This document shows, piece after piece, positions 12,000-21,130 of a stretch of DNA of 42,377 nucleotides. The notes under the pieces were generated by a model. The model was not told the DNA's origin. It did no database searches and saw only the letters and a program-made list of their open reading frames with translations. Each line of letters begins with the position of its first letter. Positions within the stretch are counted from its first letter, which is position 1. The translations under genes were made by a program, and so were the position numbers. The DNA is from Fragilaria crotonensis (taxonomy: Eukaryota > Bacillariophyta > Fragilariophyceae > Fragilariales > Fragilariaceae): contig JAKSYS010000549.1 in NCBI GenBank assembly GCA_022925895.1, forward strand, positions 1-42,377, written 5' to 3'.

Positions 12000-12005
12000 C
12001 ACACT
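12000..12005. repeat. Target-site duplication of the copia element, left copy
   Basis: CACACT directly precedes the left LTR and is repeated directly after the right LTR at 28,157-28,162. Copia duplications are usually 5 bp, so the leading C may be chance. Confidence 0.8.
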
Positions 12006-12476
12006 TGTTGAGATGTTCCAGATCTCGGCAACAGTACTTACACTTCCGGTGCGCAGTACCACGGTATTCCTACCAGCTAGTAGTTTGACAACACTATAAA
12101 CCCTTGTTTGTTTTCCTCTCTGCAATGTTGTGACTACTTTAGATTACTCCTATCAATCCTCCCAGACCTCTTGGTCTTACCAAATTGATCTTGCTTCTTG
12201 GAAGTAACCTTCTTAGCCTTGTTCTTCACCTCAATCCATGCATCTTCATTAATTATATTTCTCGCACCGTTGATTCCTTTCGTTTCGATCGTACCAGTCA
12301 ATCTTGCATGTTGGACCTCATCCGTAGGAATTCGTATTCCATTTACGAATCCCGAATAAATATTCTTGAACGAATCTTCCAGATTCCGCACGACTGTCGG
12401 TCGTGCGTACTGCACTGTCATAGCAGTCCCGTTTCCACTGCTACTGTCGCTTGTCAGCAAACGCTTATCCTCGACA
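12006..12476 (-). repeat. 3' LTR of the copia element (471 bp)
   Basis: Appears identical to the right LTR over 461 bp, then differs by a 2-nt indel (CTTATCC here, CTTCTATCC there) before the shared TCCTCGACA end. The last 114 codons of pol (stop at 12,134) are encoded inside this LTR. Confidence 0.93.
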
Positions 12477-15125
12477 TCCTCCCTCCAACATTCAAGATTC
12501 CCATTCCTGATTCTCGCTGCATGCTTCGTGTGCAATTTCTTGGGGCAGTTCTTATTCAGTATGTCCGCCGAGTTCTCTTCCGATCGCACGAACTGAACCT
12601 TTAAATAACCTGCTTCTTCAAGTTCTCGAATAAAGTGTGCTCTGACGTCAATATGCTTCGTCCTTGCTCCAACGTGTTGATTCTTCACTAGATAAATCGC
12701 TCCCAGATTGTCTTCGTAAACACGCCCAACCAATTTCTCTTCTTTCGGGTATCTCATGACTTCGTCCAATAGCATCATAATAAACTTGTTCTCACATGCT
12801 CCTTTCGCCAGGCTTATGTACTCAGCCTCCGTACTTGACAACGTAACCACATGTTGAGTTTTCGACTCCCAGTTCACCAACGTACCACCAAGTGTATGTA
12901 GCCCGGACGAAATGCTCTTGCGGTCATCAATGTTCTTCGCGTAATCCGAATCAACAAACGATATGGGCCTCAATTCCTTCGGTTTCCTGTACGCTAAACC
13001 TTCATAGTACCTCGCCTTGATATGTCCCACTAAACGCTCTAGTGCTTTCCAGTGCTCGTCACCTGGATTAGACAAATGTTGCGCCAACTCTCGTGCAGGA
13101 TTCGCCAAATCAGGTGCCAGCTTGGTCATCAAATACATAATCTTGCCAACAATCGAACGGTACTCGGTCATTCTCACAGGTTCTCCCTTGTTCTTGCTTA
13201 GGAATTTGTTTGGATATCCCGGGGTCTCAGCTTCCTTGATACTCCTTCCCACACTCGTCTCGAATGACTCAACAATTTCGTCCTCCAATTTTGTCATACT
13301 CGCAACAACGTAGCTCTCACCGTTATCGTCAGTTTTCCAGTCGTACCATACTCCAAGATGCTTCTTCAAACGTCCCAAGTCAGAGATATTGAACCGTTTC
13401 TTAAGTTCCGACTTAAACTTCTCAATTGTATCTTTCTTTCCAGCAAGTAAAACGTCATCCACGTGTACCACTGCCATCAGAGTCACTTTGCCTGCTGTAT
13501 TCTTCCAATAGTAAAGGCACGGATCAACCAGACTCTGTATCATCTTCATGACTTGCGTCAAGTATCTGAACAATGTCTTCATGAATAGGCGCGGAACGTC
13601 AACTCCTCCATACATAGGTCTCGTCAGCTTGATACAAAACTTCCTCCGTTCGTCTTCCGTGATAAATCCTAGTTCAACCATTCCTTCTGGCCATTCAGCA
13701 AATACTTCTCTGTCTGCTTCAAGTTCCGCATTTAGGAATGCTGCTTCGATGTCAATCATTTCCATGATCCAACCTTTGCCCTGCCGGTACACTGCAACTG
13801 CAATTGTAGTTCGTACTGTTGTGTCTGTTGCAACCGGCGAGAAAAACTCAGTGTAATCCACTCCTGGGATCATGACGTAGCCCTTAAGTACGATCCGACT
13901 CTTGTATCGCAATGACCCATCTTGCTCTTCCTTGATCTTAAATATCCATTTCACAGGTATAGGCTTGCGTCCTTTCAGCATCTCTCTGGGAAACTTCTTC
14001 CAGGCATCACGTGACAGAAAATTGTTGATTTCCACAATGGCTGACGGTTTCCACTTAATTCCGTTCTTCCCATCCATCGCCTTACGAAACGTTTTCGGCT
14101 CTCCAGGATCCGATGATAAAGTCGCATTGAATGCAACTTGGTCCGTTCTACTTCGTGTTCGTACTCCAACTTCGTCGTCCTCGATTCTGATTGGTTCATC
14201 AATTCCAAGTCTCTTCATTTCGTTCTCCAGTCTCGTTACGCTTCGTTGCGGCCTCTCGGTTTGATCAATTTCGTCAACTTTGTCGTTCGTTTCGTTCTCC
14301 GCCATTTCTGGAGCATTTTCTCTCTGAGGAAGCTCAGGTAAGTCCTCCTCTTCCACACGCTCGTTGCTGTCATCAGTCTGGACCGAACGCGAGTCGTCGC
14401 TGTCGCTTTCGTCTTCAATAGCGGCAGCATCGTAGGTTTTTCGAATCTGGTCGTCGCGGTCGTCATCGCTTCGTTCGTCGATTTCTCCATCGATTCTCGG
14501 TCGTTCGTCGTCGTTGAAAATCGCATCCGCGTGTATCCTCCCTGCTGCAGACAATGGTGGGCTCAGAGAACGTTGAACGACGGCGAGTTCTTCGTCATAT
14601 TCGGGGATCAAGTGAAGTTCCTTGCTTGCGACCTCCTCTTCTTGCTCAATTGGTGCCTCCTTCTCGTCCAAAATCAGCTCAGGGTCGAAGACCTGAGTTA
14701 GGGTCAGTCTGATATCGTTGGCCGCGTTCGTCACGTCGGCCCAAACATGCACATCACGTGTTTCCACGACCTTGCTTGTTACTGGATTGTACATACGGTA
14801 CACATCCCTGGCATGGTTTTCACCATAGCCAATCATCACCATGGGGGAACTCTTCTCCTTGAACTTCCCCTTCATGGTGGCCCTGTTTGTAACATAGCCA
14901 ACCCTCCCAAACTGGATCAAATGAGGATAGATGTTGCTCTTTTCACCATAGAATTGCTCGTCCGGAGGTACTGTACTGCGTGTATTCGGTAGCACATTAC
15001 CCAGTAGTGCAGCGGTCTTTGTCGCTTCCGCCCACAACTTCGCTTGCATCTCTTTTGTCCATGCTGCGGCAATCATCATAGCCAACGCACGCTTCGCATC
15101 TCTCGAAAACATCCGTTCCACGACA
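12134..15125 (-). CDS. Copia polyprotein, C-terminal part: end of integrase, reverse transcriptase, RNase H
   Basis: About 997 codons continue the frame broken at the transposon. They begin VVERMFSRDAKRAL, so the integrase catalytic Glu (in VVER) lies here, apart from its two Asp partners at 25-26 kb. After an acidic linker come the reverse transcriptase signatures KWIFKIKEEQDGSLRYKSR and VVHVDDVLLAG (catalytic DD). RNase H follows with FVDSDYAKNIDDRKS and TLSSTEAEY, and a C-terminal segment with KHIDVRAHFIREL, usual for copia elements. No internal stops or frame shifts are present. Without its start codon and N-terminal half it cannot be made as a normal polyprotein. Its last 114 codons run into the LTR. 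Confidence 0.95.
12477..12486 (-). other. Polypurine tract of the copia element
   Basis: On the minus strand GGAGGGAGGA directly abuts the 3' LTR (which begins TGTCGAG in that direction). This is the expected position and composition of the plus-strand primer for reverse transcription. Confidence 0.8.
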
Positions 15126-15127
15126 CC
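15126..15127. repeat. 2-bp target duplication (CC/GG) left of the nested transposon
   Basis: The same dinucleotide is at 25,165-25,166. Removing one copy with the insert restores the integrase frame ...QHNG|VVER exactly, with 5,451 nt (3 x 1,817) in total. Confidence 0.8.
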
Positions 15128-15151
15128 CATCAGAAAGCACTATATGGTGAG
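15128..15151. repeat. Left terminal inverted repeat (24 bp)
   Basis: Matches the reverse complement of 25,141-25,164 at 18 of 24 positions, perfectly over CATCAGAA at the outer end and ATGGTGAG at the inner end. Confidence 0.8.
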
Positions 15152-15505
15152 GCAACAATTAAATGTTGAGAAGACACACAATACTGTTCATTAGTTCTTG
15201 GAAGTCACATGTAAATGGTTACATTCCCCATATATCTTATGATGTCACCGTTAAACGTATGTATTGAACATATTAATCACAATTATTGTTGATAGTCACT
15301 TAATACATTGTGTGTTTCTCGCCATTAGTTGTATCGCATCGGACATTATATTGCATGTATGTAAATTCAAAGTTAGATTGAATGTTATGAAGTCGCCATT
15401 GGTTTTTTTCTCCTAAGCAATGTATTGTTGGGGTTCCAATGTTTGTAGGGACTAGTAACTCATCAATGGCGGTGTCGAAATATACTAATTTAGTAAAAAT
15501 GTTCA
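15152..15505. other. Left subterminal non-coding region of the transposon
   Basis: AT-rich and without a gene. It lies between the inverted repeat and the 3' end of the acidic-protein gene and is a plausible site for transposase binding, as in other CACTA elements. No tandem array is visible. Confidence 0.5.
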
Positions 15506-17282
15506 CTACTCATCATTCAAATCCCACGCCGCTCGAATATAGCGTGGTTGCAACATGCTGGCTGACCCTTCAACGGCAGTCGGTTCATCACTTATTCTCC
15601 CTCCTACCTTCTTCCTGTTTCCCTCTTTAATGCAATAGTTTAGGAACTCCTTTTCCACTGCAGCAGCCTGCGGGCAAGCCCTGTCCTCAACAACCAAGTC
15701 GTACAGCTCATTAAAGCGCCTCATGCCGGCATGACTCCATCCGCCATATTTGCAGGTCCCACTATTCTGAACGGTATACTTTCCCGAATTACTTTCTTTC
15801 CGCTTTGCTCCGATTGTCCTGCCTGTGCACTACCCTGTTTCGTCCACTTATCTTGGTAATTCTCGTACATTAGTAGAGCAAATGCCTCGTCGCTTACTGT
15901 GACCAGCTTGTCACTGCTACCCGTCATCGTTGCCTGTGAGATCAGTTGATATTGCTTTTGAACATTCCACACTCGTTTTCCAACCACACAGGACAAGAAT
16001 TCGCCAAAGAACCAAAACGCAGCCTCCTTTTCACGTTCGGTTTTTGCCCGCCTGAGCGTACACAACTCCTCGATGGTGAACAATTCCTTGCCCTTCTCTT
16101 GGAATTTGGGCATCGTTTCCTCCACCACAATCTTCTTTCCCGCCGTCTCGCATGTACTCCTCTTTGCATTCAACGACTCATTGAAGACACTTTCGTAAAC
16201 CACCCGATACATCAAGCGCTTGTCCTGTGGGACCTTTTCATGCCTCATCACCCAATCCATCGCCTCTCGTAACATGTCATCATTGCTTATAAATTTAATT
16301 TTTCGAAACACCTTTGATGTAACGAATGCCTTAACCCGTTGTGTCGCATACTCTTGCTGATTCCTCCTCGATTCACTTTTGGACATGCCACGAATTGGTA
16401 CGTCAAGGTTCACAACAGCGGACTCACCATTTTCTTTCCTCCCGGAACTCTTGCGTTGCATGCTTAGTGTACTAGTCGAACTTGCGCGATTGTTCCTGTC
16501 CTCATCCTCCACATCCTCGTCATAAAGTCTCCTCTGTATCTTTGAGCGTCGCGGAGGAGTCTCTTCGTGGCTTGTTGCACTCGCATAGTCATCTTCTCTG
16601 TCCTCATCCTCCACATCCTCGTCATCAAGTCTCCTCTGTATCTTTGAGCGTTGCGGAGGAGTCTCTTCGTGGCTTGTTGCACTCGCATAGTCATCTTCTT
16701 CATCGGCGTCACCTGCTTCTTTCTTATCTGCGCAATCATCATCATCATCATCATCATCATCCTCCAAAACCTCTACTACGGCTGCAATTGTAGGGTTCGG
16801 AACGACGCGGCCTGCAAAAAGATTTCCATCATCGTCATCGCTCGGGTCAGATTCATTTTCGTAAGATGATGACGATGATGATGATTTGTGTAACTTGGGC
16901 GCTCTCACTGGTTTTCTGGCTTTTCCTGTCATCTTCTTCCTTTTCACGGCTCCTTCCCTTGACGACACGAGTGTTAACTTCCTTGGTTGTTCAAGAACAT
17001 CGTCCACATCGTTCGATGAGACTTTAGTTTTCTGCCTTCGTTGATCACGATTATTGTCCACCTCCTCCACTTCATCATTGCTGTCGACGTCGTCGCTGGC
17101 AACGTCAATTTTGGGGCAGGTTTGGTCGCAATTCTTTTCCCAGTCGACTTTCTTCTCGCTACACTAGTACTTTTCCTTACCTTTCCGTCTTCTGTCCGAC
17201 GTTGTTCCGTCGTGGAGACTTTCTCACTTGTCCTGTTGACCTTGTTCGTGGTGAGCCTGTCATGGTTTGTCCAACAACTCAA
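15506..17282 (-). CDS. Acidic, Ser/Lys-rich protein of the transposon, unknown function
   Basis: About 592 aa if two single missing bases are allowed for (near 17,110 in an A run and near 15,728, where the residues PA should run into MRRFNELYDLVVEDR). With them the length is an exact multiple of three. The N-terminal half is low-complexity: basic stretches, a poly-Ser block, a run of nine Asp codons (CAT repeats, 16,735-16,761) and two tandem 34-aa copies starting EDDYASATSHEETPP. The C-terminal half looks globular: KAFVTSKVFRKIKF, AMDWVMRHEKVP, FTIEELCTLRRAK, KEAAFWFFGEFLSCVVGKRVW. It resembles no enzyme I know. The acid/basic mix suggests a DNA- or chromatin-associated accessory protein, but that is inference. 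It is divergent from the cargo gene across a 1.35-kb spacer with TATA-bearing repeats. Confidence 0.65.
16496..16699 (-). repeat. Two tandem 102-bp units inside the acidic-protein gene
   Basis: Units 16,496-16,597 and 16,598-16,699 are nearly identical and encode two 34-aa copies that differ at about two residues. The exact multiple of three keeps the frame. Confidence 0.9.
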
Positions 17283-18633
17283 GTGAAGCCAATGAAAACA
17301 ACTAGAGAAGCAGAAGAGCGATGAGTTGTGTTTGTTCCTTTTCTGTTTTGCGATTCTATGGTATCAATAATGGTGTTTGCTGCACAAATTATTGTGGCAA
17401 AGTCCCATTCAAACAGTGAATGCGAACCCCCTCAAATGTGCATACGTATGTATTGTATACTCAAAAGTGTAGTTGAATGCTTTAAAAATGCATGTGCATC
17501 GTTTGAATAAACGAGATATTGCTCGTGTAACAGCAATATGGCTTCTATGTAAGAATATACGGTTCAGTTTAAGCGTATAGGGCATGGTCAGTCGTTTTCA
17601 ATATTTGGGTGTTCCTCACGATGCAAGGCAGGACTTCGCTCTGGTACTGTATCTACGCGTGTGCGTGCGTTGAAGTGCACGTGCACTTCGACACTCCGAA
17701 TCAACGTCCTCATATTACGCATAGAGTAACAGAGACTATGATTTTAATACTAATGAACTTGTACATTTGACATGTGTGTTGATATATATATACAAATTAA
17801 CAATTTAATAGTGCGTATATATATATAAATGCACTCTACCAGTGCATGTGTGCGTTGGACATGTGTTTCTCCTTAAATGTAATCACTGTGCTCATGTGTG
17901 TGTTTATACTATTCGTATCCTTGTTCTTATATAAAAGCACTATACCAGTACTTGTGTGCAATGGACATGTGTGTAACTCGCTAAGTATTATGATGGTGCT
18001 CAAATGTTTATAATATACTATTCAAATGCGAATATTTATATAAACTAACCGTATCAGTACTTATGTGCGCTGGACAGGTGTGGTCCTCGCTAAGTATCAT
18101 GAATAAAAATTTCTGCGGTATGTTTTGTACAGTGCTTTGTTGTAAGCAGCTTGAAGACATTTAGAAATAGATTTTTCAATCGTTTCTGCATTGAAGTCCC
18201 AGGTTAATCCTGGGATAGCTTTCCACTGTAAAATGCATAGTAAAGTCAGTTCGCATTTTCCCTTTTTCGGATACACATGTATTTCGCATCTGCAATGCGG
18301 TATGTTTTCTACGCCATTTGTTCGTAGAACAAATTCACTCCAATTCGACGACAACAACACACCGTTTGTTATTGCTTTTTCTTGGCAATGGCAAGTTATT
18401 GTTGTTGATTGTCGCTCTGGTATCGCTGTTGTTGTCGACTGTCGCGGCGTGAACGTTCTCTTTTTGTTCTTTCGTAGTTGACGTCGTTCCCTGCCATCCA
18501 GTGGGTTGAACGACGCCTGCGAAGGAGCAACACGAGAACAGGATCGCTGGTTTTGTCTACTGTCGCGGCGTGAACGTTCTCTTGTCGTTCTTTTGTAGTT
18601 GACGTCGTGCCCTGCCATCCAGTGGGTTGAACG
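17283..18633. promoter_or_regulatory. Spacer between divergent transposon genes, with repeats and TATA-like motifs
   Basis: AT-rich in its left part. It contains about three tandem 106-109-bp units, each starting TATATAAA, and a 121-bp-period duplication that runs into the cargo gene's start. The divergent flanking genes make it a likely bidirectional promoter (inference). A minus-strand frame of 184 codons (18,097-18,651) has no stop but also no recognised motif, and part of it is simply the reverse of the repeat. Confidence 0.5.
17822..18110. repeat. Tandem 106-109-bp repeats each opening with TATATAAA
   Basis: Units start at 17,822, 17,928 and 18,037. Shared blocks are TATATAAA, CAGT(A/G)C(A/T)T(A/G)TGTGC, TGGACA(T/G)GTGTG and CGCTAAGTAT(T/C)ATG. 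The third unit is truncated. Confidence 0.8.
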
Positions 18634-18660
18634 ATGCCTACGAAGGAGCAAGACGAGAAC
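18438..18660. repeat. Direct duplication (102-bp units, 121-bp period) over the cargo gene start
   Basis: Units 18,438-18,539 and 18,559-18,660 start ACTGTCGCGGCGTGAACG and end CGAGAAC. The second contains the gene's ATG. The first has ACG at the same place, so only the inner copy can start translation. Confidence 0.9.
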
Positions 18661-21103
18661 TTTATGTCGTCCAGTCGACGTAATAAGCGCAGTATAGCTA
18701 ATAAGAAGCGAACGTCGTCTTGTGCGACAGGCTTGCGAAACCTTGGGGCGTCAGCGAAGGAGAAGCGATCATCGTCTTGTGCGACTGACGGCAAAAATGG
18801 CGTTTGTCACAATGGCCAGGATGACATCCACGCTGATGGGAATAATGGAAAGGAGGATGATGACTTGGTATTTGAGGTTGATAGCGATAGCGATCAGGAT
18901 GATGACTTGTTGTTTGACGTTGATGGCGATAGCGATAATGAAGGCGATGTTGGTGGCTATGACGGTCCATGCTTGCCGAATCGACCGGAGCGCAAATTCC
19001 TGCCGTCGCAGAGACAAGCTATGCTATTGCTGTCGATGGCGGTGCCTCCTGAGGATAGAGCTCACTTCAAGGAGCGCTATCATGCCTTCGCGACTGGGAA
19101 GGAGACATCTCCGTGTCCCCTGGCTGGAACGACGCGAAAGGTATGCAACACTAACGTTGCTTGGATAGCCGCTGCATACGGATGCGACTTCGTACACCAA
19201 CTACAATGCGCGGCTGACATGTTCCCATTCTCTGGGATGGAGTCATGCTTCCTCAGCGAGATCTACGTCATGGATGTCATCCTCAATAGATCGCCTTTGA
19301 TGAAAACCGAACCAAGTGCCGAGCTTCCAACAAAGAAGGCTGCTTCATCGGTGGTGGGGTGAAGATGATGTCCTGTTGGTCAGATCATACCATGAAGACG
19401 ATCTTGATGATAAGAATGATTTCAAGTTTCGCACCATGATACTCTTCTTGCCTCAATGTGGCGTTTTCTACTGTGCCAGAGAGCGTCGCAAGGAGGATGT
19501 CGGTGTGGCTAAAACACATGTGGCCCTGGACATGAGCTGGCTTCGCCTTGAGAGGAGCACCGACAGTAATGGGAAGGTGTCGTACACCTTCGGCAAGGGA
19601 GGGTATGTCAAGCGATTTCATATGGAAGAACCAAAACAATTTCGGTACCTGGAGTACCGTGGCTATTCATGTGGGCGATTTGACGAATTCGTTGACCGTG
19701 TTTCGGCATGGCGAATTTCCTTGAACCTCACGAAGGATTTGCAGCAGAATCGGGTTGTCTACAGGGTGGAACAATGTCGGGACAGCGACGGCCCGAAGAT
19801 GGCACCTGATGTCTTCGATGGTTCATGGCATCCCGACATCCCACGGGAATATCTGGCGGTAGAATACAACCAACGCCTTGCAGTTGCGAACAGTGCAAGG
19901 CGGGACGGGCGTCACTATGCCGAGGGGTGTCATCACTATCGTCTGCCGGACACGTGCTGGATCATCGATCCGGCATCTGAACACTTTGTCGACATCATGG
20001 TGGACCTACCTTGCCTTGGTCAGCAGAGGAATCGGCAGTCGGTCATCATGGTGAGGAATGTCAACTTCCTGACTGACGATGGGGGTGAGGATCTTTTGGA
20101 TGCGATGGCTTGTATTACAAAGCATAATAAGGCCTTGAGACTTGCAAAGAAGAAGGGTGCAGCGAGGTCCAATGCTGGTGATTACGGCACCATGCATGCG
20201 ATTGGAACTCATGTGCACTTGGATGGTGTCACCACAAGCGCATACAAGGCAAATGAGGCTGTGGGTGAGGCTCTCCTTAGGGAAATGGTCGTCTCCCTCG
20301 CAGTGATTGGGAGGTGTGCCTTTCCTCAGGTATATGCTGTGATCCGCGACACTGAGGGGAATTGTGGTCTCCATCCTGTGGTGCCGATGGATGGTGAGGG
20401 TGGACGGCGAGTTGGATACACTGTCGACACGAGTGTCGACCTGGGAAACGCTTCTCATTATGACTTCAACGATGCCTCTCAAGGTTACAGTCAGTTTTTG
20501 GAAGACATTCCTGGAAAGGGAACGAACTGGTATCTTGTGATGCCCAACATCCATGGACGTCGTCCTGGTCCCAACTCGACCTGGGTCCCCTTTGCTGGCC
20601 TTGCTATCAAGATCACGAACGGAGTTGCCGTAAGCTGGGATGGTCGAGATATCCGACACTGTACGTCGGTGTCGGAACCGGATGGTCCCCCTGTTGAAGG
20701 GGCCGCTGGTGATTGGGCTGGAAGTGTGCGACATACGGAGAATCATCTGTATGGGACGTTTACTGCGGCAAAGGAAAGAGTGGTTGACGCCGGGAGGAAG
20801 ATGTCTGCTGCTATGGCTGTGGATCGTCCTGAACGCCCCAATCCTGCAGCTGCTGCCATTGCCAGTGGTGACTTGGAAGAGTCAAGCATGCCAGCGACAA
20901 GTGCCAAGAAGAGGAGGAGACGACAGAAAGTTAGGAAGAGATCGCGGCGGAGGCATTCTCATGTTGCTTATGAGGCTGCTGACGATAATGACGATGATGA
21001 TGATGAGGATGATGGTGGTGTGGTGCCGAAGTTTACTGAACCCTTGTTGCCTGTGGAAAGTCCCCATGCTACTACATACCGAATTCCGAAGATGATCCGG
21101 TGA
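18634..21103 (+). CDS. Transposon cargo protein, candidate 2-oxoglutarate/Fe(II) oxygenase-like
   Basis: About 822 aa with one frame change near 19,361 (GTGGTGGGG then TGAAGAT; one extra or two missing bases in a G run), joining AASSVVG to EDDVLLVRSY. The first 110 residues are basic then acidic and look disordered. A conserved region follows with PSQRQAMLLLSMAVPPEDR, AWIAAAYGCDFVHQLQCA, LDMSWLRLE and YRLPDTCWIIDP. Near the C-terminus are VDLGNASHYDFNDAS (HxD at 20,456-20,464), TNWYLVMPNIHG, FAGLAIKI, VSWDGRDIRHCTSV (His at 20,657-20,659) and YGTFTAAKERV. An HxD, then hydrophobic strands, then a distal His about 65 residues later is the layout of double-stranded beta-helix 2OG/Fe(II) oxygenases, but a distal Arg is not obvious. 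The tail is basic (KKRRRRQKVRKRSRRR, a likely nuclear signal) then poly-Asp. The fold assignment is inference; the protein may instead be an unclassified nuclear factor. Confidence 0.65.
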
Positions 21104-21130
21104 AAACACTTTTAATAGCAAAGATGACAT

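Larger units (their letters stand above)
8936..12005. other. 3-kb stretch without a recognisable gene
   Basis: Several overlapping short frames occur at 9,106-9,604 (plus) and 11,141-11,722 (minus), with no domain or family resemblance. The sequence is rich in GTAC, TAGTAG and CTAGTAGTAC strings (for example 10,440-10,470 and 11,890-11,930). It contains a heptamer repeat at 11,762-11,803 and three GCATAGT copies at 10,323-10,343. No RNA gene was found. Confidence 0.5.

Noticed and set aside
12185-12604. Plus-strand frame in the copia LTR, repeated at 27,863
   Set aside because: It is the reverse of the pol C-terminal codons and LTR. The duplication is explained by the two LTRs.
17822-18110. 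Considered as a CRISPR-like or centromeric array
   Set aside because: Only about three degenerate contiguous units without distinct spacers, inside a transposon of a eukaryote.
19340-19370. Programmed +1 frame shift in the cargo gene
   Set aside because: Similar small shifts break many unrelated genes in this window, so a consensus error in the G run is the simpler reading. No slippery-site or stop context stands out.
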